Positions 46,213 through 54,424 of a DNA stretch of 64,000 nucleotides are shown one piece after another. The translations under genes and the position numbers were made by a program. The notes below the pieces were generated by a model that was not told the origin of the DNA, searched no databases, and worked only from the letters and a program-made list of their open reading frames with translations. How positions within the stretch are numbered: position 1 is the stretch's first letter; every line of letters begins with the position of its first letter. Origin of the DNA: Neisseria zalophi (lineage in GTDB: Bacteria; Pseudomonadota; Gammaproteobacteria; Burkholderiales; Neisseriaceae); assembly GCF_008807015.1 (NCBI RefSeq), contig NZ_CP031700.1, positions 1,240,001 to 1,304,000 of the forward strand, written 5' to 3'.

Positions 46213-47160
46213 ATGGCCATACAATGGTTTCCCGGCCACATGAATAAGGCAAAAAAAGCCATTGCCGAGCGTATTAAAAGTATTGATATGGTGGTAGAAA
46301 TGTTGGATGCCCGATTGCCGGCATCCAGTGAAAACCCGCTGCTGGCACAGCTTTCCCGGGGCAAGCCGAAATTGAAGATTCTCAATAAACAAGACCTTGC
46401 CGATTCGGAGCGAACAGCGGTTTGGCTGGCATACTATAACAATCTGCCGGATACGCAGGCCATTGCGCTGGATTCTTCCGAAACGGCGGCCACGGCAAAA
46501 ATTACCCGCGCCTGCCGTGCCATGATGCCGAATCGCGGCGGGATTGATAAACCGTTGCGCGTTTTGATTTGCGGTATTCCGAATGTCGGTAAATCGACAT
46601 TGATTAACGGCATGACCGGGAAAAAATCGGCTAAAACCGGTAATGAACCGGGGATTACCAAAGCCGAGCAGCGTTTGTTTTTGGCGGACGACTTCTGGCT
46701 CTATGATACGCCGGGTATGTTGTGGCCGAAAATTATTGTGGAAGAGGGCGGTTATAATTTGGCAGCCAGCGGTGCCGTCGGCAGGAATGCGTTGGATGAG
46801 GAAGAAGTAGCATTGGAATTGCTGGATTATTTGCGCCGCCATTATCTTCCTTTATTGCAAGCCCGTTATCAGGCCGATAAAGATGCTTCCAGCCATTGGA
46901 ACGATAATGAATGGCTGGAATGGGTGGCCAAAAAACGCGGAACTATTTTAAGCGGCGGGCGTATTAATTATCAGAAAGCCGCTGAAAATGTGTTAACCGA
47001 TTTTCGTGACGGCCAAATCGGTAGGATTACACTGGAAACACCGAATCAATGGGAAGCGTGGCTTAAAAAAGCCCGCCAGAAAGAAGCCGAGTTAAAAGCG
47101 CTGCGCGAAGCGCGTAAAGCTGAAAGAAAAGGGCATAGGCCGTCTGAAAATGAAAAATAG
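46213..47160 (+). CDS. ylqF: Ribosome biogenesis GTPase YlqF (RbgA), circularly permuted
   Basis: RbgA/YlqF GTPases take part in late assembly of the large ribosomal subunit. The start is ATG 46213 after AAAGGGAAT, giving 315 residues. The G motifs are in the permuted order typical of the family: NKQD (G4) at 58-61, then GIPNVGKST (G1) at 121-129, then DTPG (G3) at 165-168. The N-terminus MAIQWFPGHMNKAKKAI is diagnostic. The C-terminus is basic and ends after an embedded uptake sequence. scpB starts 34 bases later. Confidence 0.95.
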   Translation: MAIQWFPGHMNKAKKAIAERIKSIDMVVEMLDARLPASSENPLLAQLSRGKPKLKILNKQDLADSERTAVWLAYYNNLPDTQAIALDSSETAATAKITRACRAMMPNRGGIDKPLRVLICGIPNVGKSTLINGMTGKKSAKTGNEPGITKAEQRLFLADDFWLYDTPGMLWPKIIVEEGGYNLAASGAVGRNALDEEEVALELLDYLRRHYLPLLQARYQADKDASSHWNDNEWLEWVAKKRGTILSGGRINYQKAAENVLTDFRDGQIGRITLETPNQWEAWLKKARQKEAELKALREARKAERKGHRPSENEK

Positions 47161-47194
47161 GCCGTCTGAAACCTTATTGCACACGATTTAAATC

Positions 47195-47812
47195 ATGACT
47201 GAAAAAATCCTACCTGATGCACTGATTGAAGCCGCACTGTTAACGCAAACCGAACCGTTGAGTGAGAAAACCATGCGTGAATTGTGTGTGCCACCTTTGT
47301 CACAAGATAAGCTGATTGATGTGTTGGCCACTTTGAAAACCCGCTGGCAAAATCGAGCCTTGCAATTAGTGCATACCCATGAAGGTTGGCGTTTTCAAAT
47401 TGCGCAAGCGGCATTTGAACGGCTTGGCAGTCTGCAAGAGCAGCGTGCGCCGCGTTATTCGCGGGCGGTAATGGAAACCTTGGCGATTATTGCGTATCAG
47501 CAGCCGGTTACGCGCGGTGATATTGAAGGCATTCGCGGGGTGGCGGTATCACAAAATGTGATGCAGACCCTGCAAGACAGGGGCTGGATTGAAGTTATCG
47601 GCCATCGCGATTCGATAGGCCGCCCGGCATTATGGGCGACTACTTCGGTATTTTTAAGTGATTTGCAGTTGGAAAGTTTGGAATCACTGCCGCCGTTAAC
47701 GGAATTGGGCGAACTGGTTTTACCCGAGATTGCGGCGGAACGTGTCAGCCAAGATGAAACTACGGAAGTACAAGTTGAAGAGGTTGAGCCTCAAGAAAAT
47801 TCTTTGTCATAA
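47195..47812 (+). CDS. scpB: Segregation and condensation protein B
   Basis: ScpB is a winged-helix partner of ScpA and SMC in the bacterial condensin. The 205 residues begin MTEKILPDALIEAALLTQTEPLS and contain the conserved block SRAVMETLAIIAYQQPVTRGDIEGIRGVAVS followed by LQDRGWIEVIGHRDSIGRPALWATT. The acidic C-terminal tail is variable, as usual. It follows ylqF closely with a DUS copy between them. SMC itself is at the right edge of the window, far from this gene. Confidence 0.95.
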   Translation: MTEKILPDALIEAALLTQTEPLSEKTMRELCVPPLSQDKLIDVLATLKTRWQNRALQLVHTHEGWRFQIAQAAFERLGSLQEQRAPRYSRAVMETLAIIAYQQPVTRGDIEGIRGVAVSQNVMQTLQDRGWIEVIGHRDSIGRPALWATTSVFLSDLQLESLESLPPLTELGELVLPEIAAERVSQDETTEVQVEEVEPQENSLS

Positions 47813-47851
47813 CAAATATTCGTTTCAGACGGCCTTAATGGTTTTTGGGGG

Positions 47852-48535
47852 TTATTTCCAGATTTGGTTATGGCTTTGCAAATAACGCGAATCTTCAAAA
47901 GTCACCAGCCATTGCGGTTTCAAGGCGACAAAAATAGCGGTGAAAATACCGTTTAAAAAGGCTTCGCCCCATGAGAGCAGAAAGAAAACCGGAAAAGCGG
48001 ATGTCCACAATACTTCATGGGTGAAAGCATCAACCGTTTCCAATAATAAAACCATACATAAGCCGGTGAGCAGCATACCTGCCGCGGCAGCAAGAAAACC
48101 GTTTAAAAAGATATAAATAAACAGGTTGGCGGGTAGGCGGGCTGCGATACGGCGGAATAAGATATTGATGGCAACGGCGGGCAGCAATAGAAAAAGTGCA
48201 TTCAGCCCTAATGACATCAGATTGCCCGTGCCGTTAAAGCCGATATAGGGAATCAGCAGTAGCGTGCCCAACCATAAAGCGGCCGGTGCGCCCAGCATCA
48301 ACACCACCAAATTAATGCCGATTAAGTGATAGCTCATGCCCGCCAGTTGGCCGCCACCTATTCCGGCATTGAGATACCATAATGCCGTTAGGCTGAACGC
48401 CGATACCACAACAGCGATGGGATTATGCGCTGCTGTTGTAAAGGCGGATTTCGCGGTAAACGCCAATATGCCTATCCACAATAATAAAGCCGCGATAAGC
48501 AAGATGGGATTGAACCACTCGGCTAAAAAATTCAT
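47852..48535 (-). CDS. Energy-coupling factor (CbiM-like) membrane protein
   Basis: A 227-residue inner-membrane protein with about six or seven helices. The stretches GQLAGMSYHLIGINLVVLMLGAPAALWLGTLLLI and WTSAFPVFFLLSWGEAFLNGIFTAIFVALKP match the CbiM/ECF substrate-specific permease family for cobalt or nickel. The histidine-containing N-terminal metal-binding loop (MHIPDG) of true CbiM is absent, and no CbiQ or CbiO genes are adjacent, so the substrate and coupling are unknown. No strong ribosome site is seen. Confidence 0.65.
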   Translation of the reverse strand: MNFLAEWFNPILLIAALLLWIGILAFTAKSAFTTAAHNPIAVVVSAFSLTALWYLNAGIGGGQLAGMSYHLIGINLVVLMLGAPAALWLGTLLLIPYIGFNGTGNLMSLGLNALFLLLPAVAINILFRRIAARLPANLFIYIFLNGFLAAAAGMLLTGLCMVLLLETVDAFTHEVLWTSAFPVFFLLSWGEAFLNGIFTAIFVALKPQWLVTFEDSRYLQSHNQIWK

Positions 48536-48723
48536 TAATATCCGATAAATTGATTTCAGACGGCCTGATTATATCGTAAAGCCATTCCGATAACGATAAG
48601 GGTTGATGACCGTATGATGATGCCGGTATTCATTGCGAACGTAAATGCTTAAATTGGCTCTATCTTGAATATAATAAGCTTATAAAAACCGACGGTATTC
48701 AGCCCGTCTGAAAAGGAATAAAC

Positions 48724-49482
48724 ATGCCAAATATCCGTATCACCCCCGTAGGCGCTTTTAGCGATAACTATATATGGGTTGTCATATATGAGAATCAGGC
48801 TGTCTGTATCGACCCCGGTGAAGCCGCGCCCGTATTGCATTTTCTCAAAGAACACGGTTTAACCTTAACGCAAATTTGGGTAACCCATCACCATCGCGAC
48901 CACACGGGTGGTATTGCCGAACTTAAACAGGTTTTTCCGGAATGCAAAGTTTATGGCAACCGCGATATTAAAGAGGCGGATGAATATGTTCGCGACGGCA
49001 GTATTTTAACTTTCGGCGGTTATGATGCCGAAGTATGGGAAACCCCCGGCCATACCGATACCCATATCGGCTACCTGCTCAAACTTTCAGACGGCCTGCA
49101 TGTTTTTTGCGGCGATACCTTATTTTCCGCCGGTTGCGGCCGTGTATTCACCGGTACGGCAGAGCAGATGTTTACCTCTCTACAACGCTATAACAGTCTG
49201 CCGCCGGAAACCCTGTTTTATCCCGCGCACGAATATACGGCATCCAATCTACGTTTTGCCACCCGTGTCGAGCCGGGCAATAGCGATATTGCCGCCGCCC
49301 TTGCCGAAGCCGAAAATACGCCGACCCTGCCCGTTACCTTGGCGCATGAAAGAAAAGTCAACCCTTTCTTAAGAACCGACAAAGCGGCTATTGTTTCGAA
49401 TGTAGCGGATTGGTGCGGACAGCCCTTAAACAGCGAGCTGGAAGTATTTGCCGCGATGAGGGAAATGAAAAATAACAGTTGA
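48724..49482 (+). CDS. gloB: Hydroxyacylglutathione hydrolase (glyoxalase II)
   Basis: GloB hydrolyses S-D-lactoylglutathione to lactate and glutathione, the second step of methylglyoxal detoxification. The 252-residue metallo-beta-lactamase-fold protein has the metal motif T-H55-H-H57-R-D59-H60, then WETPGHTDTHIGYLL and the metal-bridging Asp in VFCGDTLFSAGCGRVFTG, with the family sequence PAHEYTASNLRFA near the C-terminal domain. AAAAGGAATAAAC precedes the start. It stands alone; gloA is not in the window. Confidence 0.96.
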   Translation: MPNIRITPVGAFSDNYIWVVIYENQAVCIDPGEAAPVLHFLKEHGLTLTQIWVTHHHRDHTGGIAELKQVFPECKVYGNRDIKEADEYVRDGSILTFGGYDAEVWETPGHTDTHIGYLLKLSDGLHVFCGDTLFSAGCGRVFTGTAEQMFTSLQRYNSLPPETLFYPAHEYTASNLRFATRVEPGNSDIAAALAEAENTPTLPVTLAHERKVNPFLRTDKAAIVSNVADWCGQPLNSELEVFAAMREMKNNS

Positions 49483-49633
49483 ATACAAATATTCGGCTGC
49501 AAGGCTATCTGTATAAAATGACGATAATATCCGGATTGGGAATAATATAAGAACGGATTTACGGCATGGCGCCGGCTTGCGTTATAATCGGCCCCAGATT
49601 GATTCAATTTTTGAAACGGCTTACGGAATAATA

Positions 49634-50395
49634 ATGACTATTCAGCAAAATCCACCCCCCCGATTCAGAGACTCTTTTGCTCAAAACAGCATTTACCTGC
49701 TGCCCAATTCGTTTACGTTGGCCGCTTTGTTTTCGGCATTTTTTGCCATCACGCAGGCCATGCACGGGAATTATGAAACGGCAGCCATTGCTGTTTTTAT
49801 TTCGATGCTGCTAGATGGCATGGACGGCCGGATTGCCCGTTGGACCAATAGTCAGAGTGCTTTCGGCGAACAGCTTGACAGCCTTGCCGATATGGTCAGC
49901 TTCGGGGTTGCTCCGGCTTTGATTGCCTATAAATGGCAATTGTGGCAGTTTGGTAAATTCGGTTATTCGGTGGCTTTTATTTATTGCGCCTGCGCCGCTT
50001 TGCGTTTGGCCTTGTTTAATACTTTAATCGGCAAAGTTGATAAACGTTGGTTTATCGGTATTCCCAGTCCGACGGCAGCCGCTTTGATTGTCGGTATGAT
50101 TTGGGTGAATCACAGCTATGGGGAAATTCCTTTTGCCTCTTGGATCTGCTTGATTATTACTTTGTTTGCAGGGCTTTCGATGGTGGTTCAGATTCCATTC
50201 TGGAGTTTTAAAGAAGTCAATGTGCGCCAAAAAGTACCGTTTTATACCATGATTATGTTTATGTTGGTTTTAGCAGTCGTAACTTTGGAGCCTTCATTGG
50301 CATTATTTTTATTTTTCTTGGCATACAGTCTCTCGGGCTATGTGATGTATCTATGGAAATGCTTGAAAAAACGCCGGAATACACAGGCCGTCTGA
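49634..50395 (+). CDS. pssA: CDP-diacylglycerol-serine O-phosphatidyltransferase
   Basis: PssA makes phosphatidylserine, the precursor of phosphatidylethanolamine, at the inner membrane. The start is ATG 49634, giving 253 residues with about seven membrane helices. The CDP-alcohol phosphotransferase motif is complete: D61-G..D64-G-R-I-A-R69-x8-G78-x3-D82-x3-D86. Charged segments at both ends (NPPPRFRDSFAQ; KCLKKRRNTQAV) fit a membrane enzyme of the type II PssA group. psd is not adjacent. The upstream ribosome site is weak (GGAATAATA). Confidence 0.92.
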   Translation: MTIQQNPPPRFRDSFAQNSIYLLPNSFTLAALFSAFFAITQAMHGNYETAAIAVFISMLLDGMDGRIARWTNSQSAFGEQLDSLADMVSFGVAPALIAYKWQLWQFGKFGYSVAFIYCACAALRLALFNTLIGKVDKRWFIGIPSPTAAALIVGMIWVNHSYGEIPFASWICLIITLFAGLSMVVQIPFWSFKEVNVRQKVPFYTMIMFMLVLAVVTLEPSLALFLFFLAYSLSGYVMYLWKCLKKRRNTQAV

Positions 50396-50456
50396 AAATG
50401 ATGGCAGATAAATACAACTAGCCGATTCGTGTTACGGCACCTAAAGAAGAATACTT

Positions 50457-51281
50457 ATGTTAGATATTCAATTGATTATCGTCATGCTTGCGGTAGGTAG
50501 TTTTGCCGGTTTTATCGCAGGGTTGCTCGGCATCGGCGGCGGTATGATTGTTGTGCCGGTGATGCTGTGGGTTTTGCAGTTCCAAGGTTTGGATCAGATG
50601 GCTCATGCTCAGCATTTGGCCGTGGGTACTTCATTTGCCGTTATGGTCTTTACCACTTTTTCGAGTTTGATGGCGCAAAAACGTAAAGGTTTTGTTGATT
50701 GGCAAGTGGTCATCCATATGGCGCCCGGCATGATTGTGGGTGCTTTGGTCGGTTCGTCTGTGGCTAAATATATTCCGAATAAAAGTTTACAGATTTTCTT
50801 TATTGTTTTTGCTGTTTTTATGGCTGTGAAAACCTTATTGGATATGAAACCGAAATCAAAGCCACAGCCACAATCATCAAGAGGCTTACCGGGAAAGGTT
50901 GGTTTAAGCGGAACAGGTATTTTGTTTGGTGTGATATCGAGTTTGGTCGGTATTGCGGGTGGTTCTTTATCGGTACCGTTTTTAATGTATTGTAATGTAC
51001 CGGTTCATAAAGCAGTCGGTACTTCAGCCGGGTTGGCATGGCCGATAGCGCTGTCTGGTGCCTTGGGGTATCTTTACTCCGGCTGGAATGTCAGTGGATT
51101 GCCGGCAGGGACTTTGGGTTTTTGGTATCTTCCAGCCGTAGCTATTTTGAGCGCTGCAACAGTTATTTTCGCACCTATTGGTGTAAAAGCTGCCCATAAA
51201 CTGCCACCAGCCAAACTTAAATTGGCATTTGCCATATTGCTATTGGCGATTGCTTTAAGAATGCTGCTTAAAATTATTTAA
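50457..51281 (+). CDS. Sulfite exporter TauE/SafE family membrane protein
   Basis: A 274-residue inner-membrane protein with about eight helices in two related halves. The family signatures are GSFAGFIAGLLGIGGGMIVVPVM in the first half and LFGVISSLVGIAGGSLSVPFLMYCNVPVHKAVGTSAGLAWPIALSG in the second, both with the GxGGG/GxAGG pattern. Family members export sulfite, sulfoacetate or other organosulfur anions, but substrate cannot be predicted here. AAAGAAGAA precedes the ATG. Confidence 0.85.
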   Translation: MLDIQLIIVMLAVGSFAGFIAGLLGIGGGMIVVPVMLWVLQFQGLDQMAHAQHLAVGTSFAVMVFTTFSSLMAQKRKGFVDWQVVIHMAPGMIVGALVGSSVAKYIPNKSLQIFFIVFAVFMAVKTLLDMKPKSKPQPQSSRGLPGKVGLSGTGILFGVISSLVGIAGGSLSVPFLMYCNVPVHKAVGTSAGLAWPIALSGALGYLYSGWNVSGLPAGTLGFWYLPAVAILSAATVIFAPIGVKAAHKLPPAKLKLAFAILLLAIALRMLLKII

Positions 51282-51624
51282 TCATAAAATTATTGCTGTC
51301 CTGGTTCAATCATAGCCATGCTGGTTTGATTGTGTTTGGCGGTGTCTTATTATTCAGACGGCCTTTGGCTAATGTTGAATGGCTGACTGAATCTTGATTT
51401 TTTCAAATACAGGGTTGCTTTAAAGTTATTGATATTCAGGGAAGTTTTTTGAATAGCAATATTCATTTGAAATGTTATGTATTGTATTTGAAACCAAAAT
51501 AAAAAAATAATATCTATATTTCGTAAACCAACACGATTATGAACATTATTCGGCTCGGTTGAGTCGGCTTTTTTAAGCTATATATTGACTATAAAAAGAT
51601 ATATTTTCATTGATGAGGAAAACT
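51282..51624 (+). other. Intergenic region upstream of thiD with a terminator-like hairpin at 51551-51574
   Basis: The 343 bases contain one single uptake sequence (near 51356) and an AT-rich stretch. CGGCTC-GGTT-GAGTCG (one G-T pair) followed by GCTTTTTT at 51551-51574 looks like a weak intrinsic terminator or attenuator about 50 bases before thiD. A TPP riboswitch was looked for and not found. Confidence 0.4.
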
Positions 51625-52446
51625 ATGCCCAGCAAACCGATAACTCGAGCGCTCACCATTGCCGGTTCGGATTCCGGTGGTGGTGCCGGCATTCAAGCCG
51701 ATTTGAAAACATTTGGTGCACTTGGTGCATACGGTGCTAGTGTAATTACTGCTGTTACCGCTCAAAATACGCAGGGCGTGCAGGCCGTGCATACGGTTCC
51801 GCCTGAAATTATAGCGGCACAATGCGAGTCGGTATTTTCGGATATCCGTATTGATGCAGTTAAAATCGGTATGTTGCCCAATGTCGAAACCATAAAAACC
51901 GTTGCTGCCGCATTGCGTAAATACAATAATGGTTTTTTGGTTTTAGACCCTGTCTTGGTGGCAACATCAGGTGATAGCTTAGCCTTGGAGGATACCGTTG
52001 CCGTAATGTGTGAAGAGCTTTTGCCCTTAGCCGATGTGATTACTCCTAATCTTGATGAATTGGCAAAGTTGACAGGCAATGCACTGGCAAAAAATGAAGA
52101 GGAAATGCTGTCTCAAGGTAGACAGTTAATGGAAAAAGGTGCAGAAGCAGTTCTCTTGAAAGGCGGTCACTGGGTAGATAGCAAAGAGGCCAGTGATTGG
52201 TTATTGGCAGATGACCAGGATCCGCAATGCTTCCGCAGCAGTCGTGTTGACACCATAAATACACATGGAACGGGCTGTACACTTGCCGCCGCTATTGCTG
52301 CTTTACGCCCGCAACGCACCAGCTTGAATACAGCAGTGGCTGCCGCTAAAACATATTTACATGGGGCAATAGAGGCGGGCGCAGGTTGGCGGGTCGGTAA
52401 AGGCTCGGGGCCGTTGGCACATTTTTGGCGGCACTACCGAGATTAA
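51625..52446 (+). CDS. thiD: Bifunctional hydroxymethylpyrimidine kinase/phosphomethylpyrimidine kinase
   Basis: ThiD phosphorylates HMP and HMP-P for thiamine synthesis. The start chosen is ATG 51625 after GAGGAAAACT, giving 273 residues; earlier in-frame ATG and TTG codons overlap that site. Ribokinase-fold motifs are ALTIAGSDSGGGAGIQADLKTF at the N-terminus, VDAVKIGMLPN, VLDPVLVATSGD, and the anion hole/catalytic INTHGTGCTLAAAIAA with the base Asp replaced in the usual motif by the GTGC context. Upstream is a possible attenuator but no TPP riboswitch. Confidence 0.94.
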   Translation: MPSKPITRALTIAGSDSGGGAGIQADLKTFGALGAYGASVITAVTAQNTQGVQAVHTVPPEIIAAQCESVFSDIRIDAVKIGMLPNVETIKTVAAALRKYNNGFLVLDPVLVATSGDSLALEDTVAVMCEELLPLADVITPNLDELAKLTGNALAKNEEEMLSQGRQLMEKGAEAVLLKGGHWVDSKEASDWLLADDQDPQCFRSSRVDTINTHGTGCTLAAAIAALRPQRTSLNTAVAAAKTYLHGAIEAGAGWRVGKGSGPLAHFWRHYRD

Positions 52447-52535
52447 TTAGATTATATGAAATTATTGCATTCTACCTGCTTTATATAAGAATAAAAAATT
52501 CATACAATAATAAACATTCTTTATCAAAATAAGGC

Positions 52536-52564
52536 TTGTAATAAATGTCTAATGCCATTATATT
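52536..52564 (+). promoter_or_regulatory. Promoter of the 33-residue protein gene
   Basis: TTGTAA (52536-52541) and TATATT (52559-52564) are separated by exactly 17 bases. Transcription would begin near 52571 and leave a leader of about 39 bases. Confidence 0.6.
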
Positions 52565-52609
52565 GCTTTAATCCGATATTAATGACAACAATAATGAAAG
52601 GAGACGATA

Positions 52610-52711
52610 ATGCAACATCGCAGACGTCAAACTATTTTTCAGGCAGCGAAACGGGCATTTAACGCCCCAAAACCTGATGATAGTAATCATGCAAATGGCA
52701 AAGGTGCCTAA
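52610..52711 (+). CDS. Small basic protein, 33 residues, function unknown
   Basis: The frame starts at ATG 52610 with a consensus AAAGGAG 7 bases upstream. The encoded peptide begins MQHRRRQTIFQAAKRAFNAP and ends with a polar tail rich in Asp, Asn, His and Gly. The N-terminal half could form an amphipathic, positively charged helix (RRRQTIFQAAKRAF), and no membrane segment is seen. The gene has its own consensus-like promoter and a strong terminator starting 43 bases after the stop, so it is a separate transcription unit of about 210 bases. The RNA might also act as a small RNA. I recognise no homologue. Confidence 0.6.
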   Translation: MQHRRRQTIFQAAKRAFNAPKPDDSNHANGKGA

Positions 52712-52753
52712 TGCTTAAAGCTATTTAATTGCTTTTTTTATGTTTGGAAATTT

Positions 52754-52780
52754 AAGCCGTCTGGATTCAGACGGCTTTTT
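52754..52780 (+). terminator. Terminator of the 33-residue gene
   Basis: AAGCCGTCTG / CAGACGGCTT with a GATT loop and an immediate T-run. The core is a shortened uptake sequence. The gap from here to 53051 holds only a second DUS hairpin and an AT-rich leader. Confidence 0.85.
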
Positions 52781-52843
52781 TGCGTCTTTAAAGTTATAAC
52801 AAGCTTCGTGGCTTTATAACTGATATTAGCTATTGATTGACGA

Positions 52844-52867
52844 GCCGTCTGAAATCTTTCAGACGGC
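52844..52867. terminator. DUS-paired hairpin
   Basis: GCCGTCTGAAA and its complement with a 2-base centre, followed by CTTTTAT. It is about 60 bases behind the previous terminator and upstream of the small secreted protein gene. Confidence 0.6.
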
Positions 52868-53051
52868 CTTTTATATTGTCATTTTAATAGTGGTTTAAGA
52901 TTTCTTATTAGGAAATGAATGTTAAATAAAATCGGTATTTATCAAATTCCAGTCGTTCCATACAATACGCACATCAACAAAGCAGACAGTAGTTTAAAAC
53001 TTTTTCCTAACTATCAACCTAAATTAAAAATACATCATAAGGACAATTATC

Positions 53052-53309
53052 ATGAAAAAAACAATGCTTACTTTCGCCGCTTTAGCTACTTTAGCCACTT
53101 CTTTTGCTTCTGCCCGTGGTGCTCATTTGCCGGCTTACAATCATGCCAATAATTCAGGTGAAATTACTGGATTGCAAGCTGTTCAATATGACGGTATGAA
53201 ACGAGCAGGTAAAAATGATGATAGCATTAAATTCAGTTTTCCCGGTAGCAGCGAGGTTGCCGTAGATGATGGTTATCAATTTTTAGGCCGTACCGAAAGA
53301 CGTAACTAA
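53052..53309 (+). CDS. Small secreted protein, 85 residues
   Basis: The protein has a clear Sec signal peptide (MKKTMLTFAALATLATSFASA) and a mature part of about 64 residues, hydrophilic, without cysteine. It contains HLPAYNHANNSGEITGLQAVQYDGMKRAGKNDDS and ends YQFLGRTERRN. I do not recognise a domain. AAGGAC lies 8 bases before the ATG. A different-frame ORF that overlaps the leader (52919-53152) has no ribosome site and was set aside. The gene ends at a variant DUS hairpin. Confidence 0.75.
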   Translation: MKKTMLTFAALATLATSFASARGAHLPAYNHANNSGEITGLQAVQYDGMKRAGKNDDSIKFSFPGSSEVAVDDGYQFLGRTERRN

Positions 53310-53342
53310 GAAATTTAAAGATTTACATATAAGATGATAAAT

Positions 53343-53370
53343 AGACCGTCTGAAAGGTTTCAGACGGTCT
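53343..53370. terminator. Hairpin of compensated variant uptake sequences
   Basis: AGACCGTCTGAAA and its exact complement with a GG loop. The G-to-A change in AGGCC is matched on the other arm (GGTCT), so pairing is kept. It serves the convergent small secreted protein (+) and cutA (-) genes. Confidence 0.75.
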
Positions 53371-53415
53371 GTTTTCTATGGGATAAAAAGAAGGTGTTTT
53401 AGAGACTGATTGGAT

Positions 53416-53739
53416 TTACAAACCTAATTGGGTTTTCATCCAACGCAGATAGGGAATAAAGCCTCTGCTTATAGGTTGCATAATGATTTGCGGGCAGTCA
53501 TAGCTATGGTTTTGCACAATTATTTTTTCAATAGCTTTATAGTGGCAGCGTGCGGTTTTAATAACGATACGGATTTCTTCATCGCGACACAAGCTGCCTT
53601 CCCATATATATTGGCTGAAAATAGATTCATATTGCACACATGCGGCCAGTTGCTGTGCCAGTAATAAACCGCCGATACGCTCTGCTTCTTCGCGGGTCGG
53701 TGTGGTTGTGGTAACGATAACGGGTTTGAATTGCGGCAT
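53416..53739 (-). CDS. cutA: Divalent-cation tolerance protein CutA1
   Basis: CutA1 forms a very stable trimer of ferredoxin-like folds linked to metal tolerance, with no agreed biochemical role. The 107 residues include the family motifs VTTTTPTREEAERIGGLLLAQQLAACVQ, SQYIWEGSLCRDEEIRIVIKTA and the SYDCPQIIMQPI metal-binding segment. The start codon directly follows an uptake sequence, whose AAGG may double as the ribosome-binding site. The HAD phosphatase gene lies 16 bases upstream, so cotranscription with hda-HAD is likely. Confidence 0.93.
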   Translation of the reverse strand: MPQFKPVIVTTTTPTREEAERIGGLLLAQQLAACVQYESIFSQYIWEGSLCRDEEIRIVIKTARCHYKAIEKIIVQNHSYDCPQIIMQPISRGFIPYLRWMKTQLGL

Positions 53740-53755
53740 TTCAGACGGCCTTGTG

Positions 53756-54424
53756 TTATTTAAAGTTTAATACGGGCCAGCCTTTTTCTTCGGCTTCCCG
53801 TTGCAAGGTTTCATCGGGGTTGACGGCAACGGGGTCGCTAACGATACGCAGCAAAGGCAAATCGTTTTTAGAATCGCTGTAAAAATAAATTTTGCCATAG
53901 CTTTCTTGCGTTTCACCGCGTGCTGCCAGCCATTCGTTTAGGCGGGTGATTTTGCCTTCTTTCAGACTGGGGGTGCCGATGTAGTTGCCGGTGTAGTTGC
54001 CGTCGGCATCGGTTTCCAGTTGCGTGCCGATAATGTTTTTAATGCCGAACAAATGACAAATCGGGGTGATGATAAATTCGTTGGTAGAAGAAATGACCAA
54101 TAGTTCGTCGCCGGCATTGCGGTGGCTTTGTACCAACATTTTTGCCATCGGGGAAATATGTGGGCTGATGAATTTTTCGGTAAATTCTTGGTGCATGGCG
54201 GCCAGCTCTCTACGGTTGAAGCGGCTTAAAGGCTCAAGGTGGAATTTGAGAAACTCATCGATATCCAAGCAGCCGTTTTGATAATCGCGGTAAAATTTAT
54301 CATTTTGTTTGCGGGTATATTCAATATCAACCACGCCTTTTTCCATTAGGTATTGCGGCCATGAATGATCGGAATCGGTATTGATGAGGGTGTTGTCTAA
54401 ATCGAAGATAGCAAGGTTTTTCAT
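53756..54424 (-). CDS. HAD-IB family phosphatase (SerB/CicA-like)
   Basis: The start chosen is ATG 54424, which overlaps the hda stop (ATGA) and has AGGAAACAG before it, giving 222 residues. HAD motif I is D8-L-D10-N-T, motif II is LLVISST, motif III the Lys in SLKEGKITRL, and motif IV is FYSDSKNDLPLL. The C1-type cap (FYRDYQNGCLDIDEFLKFHLEPLSRFNRREL) matches the HAD-IB subgroup of phosphoserine-phosphatase-like enzymes. The substrate is not determined; phosphoserine or a lipid phosphate are the usual alternatives. Confidence 0.88.
   Translation of the reverse strand: MKNLAIFDLDNTLINTDSDHSWPQYLMEKGVVDIEYTRKQNDKFYRDYQNGCLDIDEFLKFHLEPLSRFNRRELAAMHQEFTEKFISPHISPMAKMLVQSHRNAGDELLVISSTNEFIITPICHLFGIKNIIGTQLETDADGNYTGNYIGTPSLKEGKITRLNEWLAARGETQESYGKIYFYSDSKNDLPLLRIVSDPVAVNPDETLQREAEEKGWPVLNFK

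Noticed and set aside
46198-46842. 214-codon minus-strand ORF opposite ylqF
   Set aside because: YlqF is complete with all G motifs on the other strand, and the antisense frame has no recognisable domain or start site.
51282-51624. TPP riboswitch upstream of thiD
   Set aside because: The conserved CTGAGA and ACCTGATC-type segments are absent.
52919-53152. 77-codon ORF overlapping the small secreted protein gene
   Set aside because: The overlapping frame at 53052 has a clear signal peptide and ribosome site; this one has neither.
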